The notes under the pieces are model-generated. The model worked only from the letters and a program-made list of their open reading frames with translations. It was not told the origin of the DNA and searched no databases. 64,000 nt of DNA, from positions 868,001 to 932,000 of the forward strand of contig CAWBEX010000007.1 in NCBI GenBank assembly GCA_963787895.1. Reading direction: 5' to 3'. This stretch comes from Anderseniella sp963787895. GTDB taxonomy: Bacteria; Pseudomonadota; Alphaproteobacteria; Rhizobiales; Aestuariivirgaceae. This document shows, piece by piece, positions 29,999 through 37,373 of the stretch; position 1 is the stretch's first letter, and each line of letters opens with the position of its first letter. A program made the translations under genes and the position numbers.

Positions 29999-31336
29999 TT
30001 ATTTTGCCAGGAATTTTTCCAGCCAGTGTATGTCGTAGTCACCGTCGATGATATCGGGTTGGCTCAACAGCCGCTGAAATAGCGGAATGGTTGTTTCAAT
30101 TCCCTCGATCACATATTCGCTGAGCGCGCGGCGAAGCCGCATCAGGCATTCATTGCGGTCACGCCCGTGCACAATCAGTTTGCCGATCAGGCTGTCATAA
30201 TAGGGTGGGATCGAATAGCCGGCATAGATGCCGCTGTCGACACGCACACCAAGACCGCCCGGTTGGTGCACTCCGACAACCTTGCCCGGCGATGGAGTGA
30301 ATGTCTCGGGATTTTCAGCGTTGATGCGGCACTCGATGGCATGACCGCTGAATGTGATGTCTTCCTGCTTGAAGCCAAGTGTTGCGCCAGAGGCAACGCG
30401 CAGTTGCTCCTGCACCAGGTCAAGCCCGGTAATGGCTTCGGTGACCGGGTGCTCCACCTGAAGCCGGGTGTTCATCTCGATGAAAAAGAACTCGCCGCCC
30501 TCATACAGAAACTCGATCGTGCCGGCACCGGAGTACTTCATTTCGCGCATTGCCTTGGCGCAAACCTCGCCAATCTGCTTGCGCTGGGTGTCGTTCAGAG
30601 CTGGTGACAGCGCTTCTTCCCAAACCTTCTGGTGACGTCTCTGCAACGAACAGTCTCGCTCGCCCAGGTAAACCGCATTGCCCTTGCCGTCACCGAAAAC
30701 CTGCACCTCTATGTGGCGTGGAGTGCTCAGATAGCGCTCGATGTACACCGCGTCATCGCCGAACGCGGCCTTTGCCTCGGTCTGTGCTGTCGACAGCGCA
30801 TTGTCGATTTCGTCTTCCGACAACGCCACTTTCATTCCGCGCCCGCCACCACCGGCAGCAGCCTTGATGATCAACGGATAGCCAACTTCGTTCGCAACCT
30901 TGCGCGCCTGGGCAAACCCCGAAACCCCGCCATCCGAGCCTGGCACCACCGGGATGCCGAGCTTCTTGGCTGTCCGCTTGGCTTCGATCTTGTCACCCAT
31001 GATGGAAATATGCTCGGCAGAAGGGCCAATGAAGGCGATGTCATGCTCTTCAAGGATTTTTGCGAAACGGGCGTTTTCCGACAGGAAGCCGTAGCCGGGG
31101 TGCACGGCATCGGCTCCGGTAATCTCGCATGCAGCGACAATCGCAGGAATGTTGAGATAACTCTGCGCTGCAGGCGGCGGGCCAATGCACACACTCTCAT
31201 CGGCCAGGCGCACATGCATCGCAGTTTCATCGGCGGTGGAGTGAACGGCAACAGTCTTGATGCCCAGTTCACGGCACGCCCGCAAAACACGCAATGCGAT
31301 CTCGCCGCGATTTGCTATCAGAACTTTCTCAAACAT
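29999..31336 (-). CDS. accC: Acetyl-CoA carboxylase biotin carboxylase subunit
   Basis: This subunit carboxylates biotin on AccB in the first step of fatty acid synthesis. MFEKVLIANRGEIALRVLRA is the standard N-terminus, which sets the start at 31336. The ATP-grasp domain has KAAAGGGGRGMKV, IERYLSTPRHIEVQVFGD, GERDCSLQRRHQKVWEEALS and FFIEMNTRLQVEHPVTEAITG. Length 445 aa is typical. It follows accB by about 50 bases on the same strand, forming the accB-accC operon with aroQ upstream. Confidence 0.98.
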   Translation of the reverse strand: MFEKVLIANRGEIALRVLRACRELGIKTVAVHSTADETAMHVRLADESVCIGPPPAAQSYLNIPAIVAACEITGADAVHPGYGFLSENARFAKILEEHDIAFIGPSAEHISIMGDKIEAKRTAKKLGIPVVPGSDGGVSGFAQARKVANEVGYPLIIKAAAGGGGRGMKVALSEDEIDNALSTAQTEAKAAFGDDAVYIERYLSTPRHIEVQVFGDGKGNAVYLGERDCSLQRRHQKVWEEALSPALNDTQRKQIGEVCAKAMREMKYSGAGTIEFLYEGGEFFFIEMNTRLQVEHPVTEAITGLDLVQEQLRVASGATLGFKQEDITFSGHAIECRINAENPETFTPSPGKVVGVHQPGGLGVRVDSGIYAGYSIPPYYDSLIGKLIVHGRDRNECLMRLRRALSEYVIEGIETTIPLFQRLLSQPDIIDGDYDIHWLEKFLAK

Positions 31337-31388
31337 CCTGGCTTGCATCCGTGGGAGCGATTGAACGGGAGGGTAGGTGAGGGATGTA

Positions 31389-31847
31389 TCACTCAATGAC
31401 CATAAGCGGTTCATCAAATTCTATTGGGTCGCCATTGCCGACATGAATGGCGGTGATTTTGCCGGCATGCGGGGCCGGTATCTGGTTCATGGTCTTCATG
31501 GCTTCAATGATCATGATGGTCTGGCCTGCCTTTACATCTGCGCCGACAGTGACGAACGGCGGTTCATCCGGCGAAGGGGCCATGTATGCAGTGCCCACCA
31601 TGGGTGATCTGACGGTGCCGGCCGCAGGGCCGGCCGCCGGTACCGCCGCCTGGGGCGCTGCTGCTGCAACGGGTGCCGCTGCGGGCTGGGGTGCATAACT
31701 CACCACCTGATTGGCAGGCATTCCCCGTGCCACGCGCACCCGCATGCCGTCTTGTTCAATCTCGATCTCGGTCAGCCCGGTGTCGCTGAGAATTTCCGCA
31801 AGCAGCCGGATTTGTTCGTGATCAAAAGCCTTGTTGTCTTTGCCCAT
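31389..31847 (-). CDS. accB: Biotin carboxyl carrier protein
   Basis: The ATG at 31847 (MGKDNKAFDHEQIRLLAEIL) is preferred to a TTG two codons upstream. The C-terminal biotinyl domain has VGADVKAGQTIMIIEAMKTM with the biotin-accepting lysine, then NQIPAPHAGKITAIHVGNGD. A Pro/Ala-rich linker (PAAAPVAAAAPQAAVPAAGP) connects the N-terminal helix to this domain. It hands carboxybiotin from AccC to the carboxyltransferase. The gene lies 18 bases after aroQ, same strand. Confidence 0.97.
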   Translation of the reverse strand: MGKDNKAFDHEQIRLLAEILSDTGLTEIEIEQDGMRVRVARGMPANQVVSYAPQPAAAPVAAAAPQAAVPAAGPAAGTVRSPMVGTAYMAPSPDEPPFVTVGADVKAGQTIMIIEAMKTMNQIPAPHAGKITAIHVGNGDPIEFDEPLMVIE

Positions 31848-31865
31848 GTGCAACCCCGGTTGGTG

Positions 31866-32321
31866 TTATGGCTTCGCCTTGCGCGATGTCGCCAGTTGCC
31901 TGGCAGCGTCGATGGCAAGCAGGTATCCGTGTGCGCCAAACCCGCACATCACCCCGTCTGCGACGCTGGAGATGAAGCTCTTGTGGCGGAATTCTTCACG
32001 CTTGTACACGTTTGAAAGATGCAGTTCCACTATCGGCAGGCCGCACGCCTTCAGCGCATCGTGAATGGCTACCGACGTATGCGTATAGGCCGCCGCGTTG
32101 ATGATGATGGCAATGGCAGACTTCCCGGCTTCCTGTATCCACGTGGCAAGCTCGCCCTCATGGTTCGACTGTCTGAAATCAACCGACACACCAGCGCTGT
32201 GCGCATGTTCAACGCAACTCGCCTTTATGTCGGCAAGCGTGGTGGTGCCGTAGACCTCTGGCTCGCGAGTACCCAGCAGGTTCAGGTTAGGCCCGTTCAG
32301 TATCAGGATCGTGTCTGGCAA
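31866..32321 (-). CDS. aroQ: Type II 3-dehydroquinate dehydratase
   Basis: This enzyme makes 3-dehydroshikimate in the shikimate pathway. The start is a TTG at 32321 (PDTILILNGPNLNLLGTREP), with a GGGA-like ribosome site about nine bases upstream. Catalytic landmarks are the Tyr after TREPEVYG, HEGELATWIQEAG, NAAAYTHTSVAIHDAL with the active-site His, and ELHLSN. Length 151 aa is normal. aroQ-accB-accC is a well-known alphaproteobacterial operon. It begins just after a Rho-independent terminator of dsbA. Confidence 0.96.
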   Translation of the reverse strand: MPDTILILNGPNLNLLGTREPEVYGTTTLADIKASCVEHAHSAGVSVDFRQSNHEGELATWIQEAGKSAIAIIINAAAYTHTSVAIHDALKACGLPIVELHLSNVYKREEFRHKSFISSVADGVMCGFGAHGYLLAIDAARQLATSRKAKP

Positions 32322-32387
32322 ATCGAGCTATCCCGGCTGCATTGCATTTCCACGCGTGAATCTCCGCGCATTCCAATGGTTTGCCAC

Positions 32388-32426
32388 AAAAAACCAGGCT
32401 GGCCAAGCGCGCAGCGCTGCCAGCCT
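32388..32426 (-). terminator. Rho-independent terminator of the dsbA-like gene
   Basis: AGGCTGGC (32396-32403) pairs with GCCAGCCT (32419-32426). On the minus strand the stem is followed by GG and then six T residues (plus-strand A run at 32388-32393). This is the clearest canonical terminator in the window, about 40 bases past the dsbA-like stop. Confidence 0.9.
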
Positions 32427-32464
32427 GTGGATGATGTTGCAATGGCACAGAGTGCAGAAACAGC

Positions 32465-33247
32465 CTAGCAATACTTGCAGCCGCCTGAATCGCGCACGTC
32501 CTTGATTGCACCGGCCATCTGCTCATAAGGAATCGCACCAGGCACTACCGTCCCGTCGATGACGAAGGCAGGGGTGCCGTTGATACCGAGCTTCTGGGCA
32601 AGTTCGCGGGTTTCGGAGATATGTTTCTCGATGCTCTGTGCATCGGCCTTCATGTCCGCCTTCAGCTTGTCCACGTCCAGGCCGGCCTCTGCCGCCGCCG
32701 CCATCACCTTGGCTTCGCTGTCAATGCTGCCGGGCGCGGCCATCAGCGCCAGGTGAAACTCCCAGTACTTGCCTTGCTTCTTTGACGATAGCGCAGCGCG
32801 TGCCGCAATGGCAGAGCCTTCTGACAGGATGGGGAATTCCTTCATTACCACCCGAAGGTTCTTGTCTTCTTCGGTCATGCGCAGCACTTCGGAAACTGAT
32901 CGTTTGCAGTAGCCGCAATTGTAGTCGAAGAACTCGACCATCGTAACATTGCCGTTGGGGTTGCCAACTACAACATCATTCTCGTTGCGGAAGATCGCAT
33001 CGGCATTGGACGAGACCGCTTCCTTGGCCTGTTCGTCCTGCTTCTTGCGCTCCTCATCCTGCAACTTGGTGATCATCTCGTTGAGGATTTCAGGGTTCTC
33101 CAGCAGGTACTCACGCACGATGTTATGGATTTCGTTCGTCTGTGTTTTCGAGAACGCTTCTTCTGCATTGGCGGTATAGCCAGCACCAAAGACCGTACTT
33201 GCGGCAATGGCCACGGCTATCAGGGCTGTTTTTGTCCGTTGCATCAT
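32465..33247 (-). CDS. DsbA-family thiol:disulfide oxidoreductase (260 aa)
   Basis: This periplasmic protein introduces or reshuffles disulfides in exported proteins. AAGGAG about nine bases before the ATG at 33247 and a signal peptide ending near YTANAEE support the start. The thioredoxin-fold core is MVEFFDYNCGYCKRSVSEVL with the active-site Cys111-Gly-Tyr-Cys114, and the cis-Pro loop is GINGTPAFVIDGTVVPGAIP. Two extra cysteines end the protein (GGCKYC). Residues about 30-75 form a helical charged region common in the Com1/DsbG-like group. It is monocistronic, ending at a canonical terminator. Confidence 0.93.
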   Translation of the reverse strand: MMQRTKTALIAVAIAASTVFGAGYTANAEEAFSKTQTNEIHNIVREYLLENPEILNEMITKLQDEERKKQDEQAKEAVSSNADAIFRNENDVVVGNPNGNVTMVEFFDYNCGYCKRSVSEVLRMTEEDKNLRVVMKEFPILSEGSAIAARAALSSKKQGKYWEFHLALMAAPGSIDSEAKVMAAAAEAGLDVDKLKADMKADAQSIEKHISETRELAQKLGINGTPAFVIDGTVVPGAIPYEQMAGAIKDVRDSGGCKYC

Positions 33248-33319
33248 GTCGTTTGGCTCCTTGCGCCAGTCAGGTTTCTGCATGGTCCGGTTATAGCGTC
33301 ACCGGCAACAATGTCATGT

Positions 33320-34696
33320 TCAACTTTTCTTGTTCAGCGAATTGAGGATGTCGGTTGCCCGTATCCAGACCGTGCTGCCCGCCTTGGCGCGGCTCTTGGC
33401 ACCTTCTGCTTTCTGTTTGGCAAGTTTCTTGTCACCGCGCAACATGGCGCTTTCTGCCGTGGCCAGTTCCGCGCGTGCATAATCGCCCTGGATACCATAT
33501 GCCCGGGCCCTCAGCAGATGCAGCGAAGCTGATGCCTTTTCAAATCTTTCAGCGCGCGCCAGCATGGCCAGTGCCTGCTTGGCGGCGGGCTTTGTTTCTG
33601 CAGCCAGCAGGGCCTGCGCCAGCATGATGGCAAACAGGCCGCTTTCCGGATACAGCTTCAAGGCTTGCTCCAGGGGTGCGATGGCGTCTTGCGGGTTGCC
33701 CTTTTCAAGCATCGCCTGACCCTTCAGCTCCCAGAAATACGGGTTCTTGGGAATCTGCTTGATCAGCTTGTCTATCGCCGGAATGGCGTCATTCAAATTG
33801 CCAAGCCGGTAGGTGGCAATGGCGCGGGCATACTGTGCCGGGATTGTCTGGTCCGAAACCGGGTATGCACTGTTCACCGCTTGCGCTGAACGCGTGAAAC
33901 CTGCCAGCTTTGCCTGGGCCATCTTGTGCCGGAATATCAGGTAGTCCTTGTCCGTCGCGTTGTAGTTTTTCGACGCCCGCACCCGGTCTTCCAGGGTTCG
34001 TATCCGTTGCAGCGGAAGTGGATGGCTAAGACTGTAAGGGTCGATGTACTGCGTCGAGGCGACCGACTGGTTGTAGAGGCGCTGGAACATGTCCAGCATG
34101 CCGCGCCCGGATTGGCCAGTTGCATCGAGGTAGCGCAGCGCGCCTTCGTCGGCGGAGGCTTCCTGCGCACGTACATAGACCAGAAGATTGCGTTTCACCA
34201 GTTCCGGCCCGCTGAGCGCGGCTGCTCCAATTGCACCACCGTTGGACCCCGCACCTGCTGATGCAGCACCCACCGCTGCTGCCGCACCCAGCAGCGTGGC
34301 AATGATGGCTTGCGTGGAGGCACGGTCGAGCTGTACGCCCAGACGGGCCAGGTGGCCTCCTGCGACATGCGCGCTCTCATGCGCCAGTACCCCGATGATC
34401 TCGTTCGGCGTCTTGGCCTGTTCGATCAGCCCGGTGTGCACGAATATGCGTTGTCCGCCTGCGACAAAGGCATTGATGTTGCTGTCATTGATCAGATGCA
34501 CCTCTACCGCACCGCGCGGAATGCCTGCTGCCTTGAAGATCGGCTTCAGGTAGCGCCGCATCAGTTCTTCGATTTCAGCATCCCGGATCAGCTGCGGAGC
34601 GTTACCGCTCTTTTGGGCCATCACCGGCATCGTGGCATTGATCATCACCACCGCAGATAGCGCAGCGGGCAGCAGTTTTTTCAGCAATGTCCACAT
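33320..34696 (-). CDS. Periplasmic M48 metalloprotease with TPR repeats, BepA-like (458 aa)
   Basis: The start at 34696 opens a signal peptide (WTLLKKLLPAALSAVVMINA ... VMAQ). The zinc site is VLAHESAHVAGGH with His106, Glu107 and His110. The third ligand and the region ASADEGALRYLDATGQSGRG follow. From about residue 300 are TPR-type helices (YARAIATYRLGNLNDAIPAI, LEKGNPQDAIAPLEQALKLY). The layout matches BepA/YfgC, which degrades or folds outer-membrane proteins such as LptD. An upstream TTG at 34744 is also open. It is transcribed leftward, upstream of the dsbA-like gene, divergent from the aminotransferase. Confidence 0.9.
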   Translation of the reverse strand: MWTLLKKLLPAALSAVVMINATMPVMAQKSGNAPQLIRDAEIEELMRRYLKPIFKAAGIPRGAVEVHLINDSNINAFVAGGQRIFVHTGLIEQAKTPNEIIGVLAHESAHVAGGHLARLGVQLDRASTQAIIATLLGAAAAVGAASAGAGSNGGAIGAAALSGPELVKRNLLVYVRAQEASADEGALRYLDATGQSGRGMLDMFQRLYNQSVASTQYIDPYSLSHPLPLQRIRTLEDRVRASKNYNATDKDYLIFRHKMAQAKLAGFTRSAQAVNSAYPVSDQTIPAQYARAIATYRLGNLNDAIPAIDKLIKQIPKNPYFWELKGQAMLEKGNPQDAIAPLEQALKLYPESGLFAIMLAQALLAAETKPAAKQALAMLARAERFEKASASLHLLRARAYGIQGDYARAELATAESAMLRGDKKLAKQKAEGAKSRAKAGSTVWIRATDILNSLNKKS

Positions 34697-34934
34697 GCCA
34701 GACACAGGGGAAGATGCGCTTTCGTCTCGGGCCGAAATGTTCAATATCGTGCGTTATGCAGTCAACATTACGGCAAAACGATGGGGTGCGGCCAGTGTCG
34801 GCGACGTTAAATGTGTGTAATGCTGCCCGCATTTGGTGCGGCGACAACATGCCCGCGTGGTTTGCGTTGCCTCGTCTATCTGGTAGGTAGATGCGGCACT
34901 CGAGTCTCTCAGCAATCGGCAATTGATCAAACCC

Positions 34935-36098
34935 ATGTCCCCGACCCCATCCAGACGCGGCACGGCCGTCAAACCATTTATCGTCATGGACATGTTCCGC
35001 GAGGCCAATGCACTGGCAGCAGCAGGGCATGACGTGGTCAACATGTCGGCTGGTCAACCCGGAGGCGGGCCGCCGCGCAAGGTGGTTGAAGCAGCACGGG
35101 GCGCGCTTGATGGTGCCTACATGGGCTACACCGACGCACTGGGCATGCCGGCACTGCGTGAAAGGGTCGCGGCTCATTATTACAGCACTTATGGTGTGCA
35201 GGTGGACCCGTCTCGCATAGTGGTCACCACCGGATCGTCGGGTAGTTTTGTGCTCAGCTTCCTGGCCTGTTTCGATCCCGGCCAGAAAGTTGCACTAACT
35301 GTGCCTGGTTACCCCGCTTATGCCAATATCATGTCTGCGTTCGGCATAGAGGTGGTCGGTCTGGAAGTAAGCGCTGAACACCGCTGGGCACCAACTCCTG
35401 AGCAGATTTCCCAGGCCTGTGATGATGGTCTGGCCGGTCTGCTTCTGGCAAGTCCGGCAAACCCTACCGGCACCATGGTCACACCCACCGCTCTGGAAGC
35501 GGTTTCGCGCACCTGTGCCTTCAACAACATCTGGTTTATTTCCGACGAGATTTACCACGGCCTGAATTACGAGATGCCGCAGGCGTGTGCGCTCAGCACA
35601 AACGATGATGCGGTGATCATCAACTCGTTCTCGAAGTACTACTGTATGACCGGATGGCGTATCGGCTGGATGGTGCTGCCGCAATCGCTGGTGCGCACCG
35701 CGGAGTGCCTTGCGCAGAGCTTGTTCATCTCGCCGCCAACCTTGTCACAGTACGCTGCCCTGGCCGCATTTGATGCCACCGAAGAGCTGGAGGAGCGCAA
35801 GGCACACTACCGGGCCAATCGTGATCTGCTGCTGCGAGAGCTTCCGGCATTGGGCATGGGTAACCTGTCGCCGGCCGATGGTGCATTTTACCTTTATGCA
35901 GATGTCGGCAACCTGACCAATGACAGTTTCGCCTTTGCCCAGTCGATGCTGCGTGAGGCGCATGTGGCGGTAACGCCGGGTGCAGACTTTGATTCAGGTC
36001 GCGGCACCCGTTTTGTGCGCCTGTCGTTTGCCGGCACAACGCACGACATGGAACGTGCAGTCGAGCGCATTTCGCGCTGGCTGCCAAAGGCGGGGTAG
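34935..36098 (+). CDS. PLP-dependent aminotransferase, class I/II (387 aa)
   Basis: An aspartate aminotransferase-superfamily enzyme. FIVMDMFREANALAAAGHDV and NMSAGQPGGGPPRKVVEAAR are N-terminal landmarks; ASPANPTGTMV, WFISDEIYHGLNY (Asp and Tyr contacting PLP) and the PLP lysine in INSFSKYYCMTGWRIGWMV follow; RLSFAGTTHDMERAVERI closes the fold. The substrate cannot be told; this group includes aspartate, alanine and aromatic aminotransferases. The ATG at 34935 is preferred to a TTG four codons upstream. It is followed by a LysE-type exporter gene, six bases on, suggesting a joint role in amino-acid overflow. Confidence 0.88.
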   Translation: MSPTPSRRGTAVKPFIVMDMFREANALAAAGHDVVNMSAGQPGGGPPRKVVEAARGALDGAYMGYTDALGMPALRERVAAHYYSTYGVQVDPSRIVVTTGSSGSFVLSFLACFDPGQKVALTVPGYPAYANIMSAFGIEVVGLEVSAEHRWAPTPEQISQACDDGLAGLLLASPANPTGTMVTPTALEAVSRTCAFNNIWFISDEIYHGLNYEMPQACALSTNDDAVIINSFSKYYCMTGWRIGWMVLPQSLVRTAECLAQSLFISPPTLSQYAALAAFDATEELEERKAHYRANRDLLLRELPALGMGNLSPADGAFYLYADVGNLTNDSFAFAQSMLREAHVAVTPGADFDSGRGTRFVRLSFAGTTHDMERAVERISRWLPKAG

Positions 36099-36104
36099 GC
36101 GGAA

Positions 36105-36713
36105 TTGTCTGGCGCAGCTGTTTCAGGTTTCCTCCTCGGAGCCACCCTCATCATCGCCATCGGCGCGCAGAATGCCTTCATTTTGCGCCAGGGTCTGAAA
36201 CGCGAGCATGTCTTCATTCTCTGTCTTATCTGTTCACTTGCCGATGCTCTGCTGATAGCGGCAGGTGTCGCTGGTCTTGGCACTCTCATAAAGCAGGCAC
36301 CGGTGCTGCTGTCGTTCATTACCCTCGGCGGTGCACTGTTCCTGTTTGTGTACGGATTGATGGCTTTCAAACGTGCCTGGTCACCAGACGTGTTGACCGC
36401 AGGCGGCGGGCCAGCCTTGCCCCTGAAAGCCGCAGTTTCCACTGTGCTGGCGTTCACTTTCCTGAACCCGCATGTCTATCTCGACACTGTCGTGCTGTTG
36501 GGCGGGTTGTCGGCGCGTTATGATGGGGCAGACCGACTGGCCTACGCCATTGGCGCATGCGTGTCTTCGTTCGCCTGGTTCTTCTCGCTAGGGTATGGCG
36601 CAAGGCTGCTTGCGCCGTTGTTCGCAAGGCCCAATAGCTGGCGCGTGCTGGACACCCTCATCGGCCTCATCATGTGGGCGCTTGCTGCGCGTCTGCTGAT
36701 GGAGTTCTTCTAG
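36105..36713 (+). CDS. LysE/ArgO-family amino-acid exporter (202 aa)
   Basis: An inner-membrane protein of the LysE superfamily, with six hydrophobic segments. The N-terminal FLLGATLIIAIGAQNAFILR and the mid-chain FTFLNPHVYLDTVVLLGGLS are the family hallmarks (GAQN and NPH-x-YLD). ArgO and LysE export basic amino acids. The start is TTG at 36105 with GGCGGA just ahead. It overlaps the convergent ClpP-like gene by four bases and follows the aminotransferase by six, so it is the second gene of a two-gene operon. Confidence 0.9.
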   Translation: MSGAAVSGFLLGATLIIAIGAQNAFILRQGLKREHVFILCLICSLADALLIAAGVAGLGTLIKQAPVLLSFITLGGALFLFVYGLMAFKRAWSPDVLTAGGGPALPLKAAVSTVLAFTFLNPHVYLDTVVLLGGLSARYDGADRLAYAIGACVSSFAWFFSLGYGARLLAPLFARPNSWRVLDTLIGLIMWALAARLLMEFF

Positions 36714-37342
36714 TCCGCCAGCCCGCTCACGATGTTGCTGCGTTCGTCAACCAGCTCTTGCCCGGATTTGAAAATGTCCTGTCCTGCCCACTGCTTGAGC
36801 AGTTTGTCCAGCCAGCGCCTGTCGACGGGTGAGGCCGCCAGGTAGCGTTCGAAAAACCGTTCGGTCAAAGCTTCACGCTCGAATGAAAACCCGCGTGCCT
36901 CTGTCCCGTCGTCGTAGAACCGCTTTGGCTCGTGAAACATGAAACGGGCATTGCTGGCGGCAATGCGTCTTGCCCCTTGCAGGAAAACAGGCACACACAT
37001 GGACATGCAATCTCTGTTTGCACCGACATAGGTATCAATGGTGTGGGTCTGCTTCATCGCCTGAATTAGGCTGATGACCTCTCCACCTTCACGGATTGAC
37101 CCTCCGCCTGAATCAAGCGCGATGACGAAATGTTCTGTCTGGTGCTTCCAGTCTTCGAACGCCCGCGCAAAGGACGCGCGCATCGGCAGTTCAATGGTGC
37201 CGCGCCACGACAGCACAACAATGCCGTCCTGCTGCGATACGGTAAGCTGGCCGTTGTTGGCATTGCGCTGCTCGTAGACATACCAGCCCATGGCCGCGGC
37301 AACCAGTGCGAGCACCGGCAGAGCGAAGCGGTTCCATTTCAT
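36710..37342 (-). CDS. ClpP/crotonase-like periplasmic serine protease, COG3904 type (210 aa)
   Basis: Residues 5-22 are a signal anchor (RFALPVLALVAAAMGWYVY). The following domain has the ClpP/SppA fold: VIALDSGGGSIREGGEVISL is the Gly-rich loop, NRDCMSMCVPVFLQGARRI places the nucleophile Ser within a C-x-S-x-C motif, and NARFMFHEPKRFYDDG gives the His. The family is described as predicted periplasmic proteases without known substrates. It lies between the convergent LysE gene and rne, upstream neighbour rne being on the same strand 31 bases away, so it may be co-transcribed with rne. Confidence 0.75.
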   Translation of the reverse strand: MKWNRFALPVLALVAAAMGWYVYEQRNANNGQLTVSQQDGIVVLSWRGTIELPMRASFARAFEDWKHQTEHFVIALDSGGGSIREGGEVISLIQAMKQTHTIDTYVGANRDCMSMCVPVFLQGARRIAASNARFMFHEPKRFYDDGTEARGFSFEREALTERFFERYLAASPVDRRWLDKLLKQWAGQDIFKSGQELVDERSNIVSGLAD

Positions 37343-37373
37343 TGGAGCCGCCTCTTGCTCATCACCAGATGGC

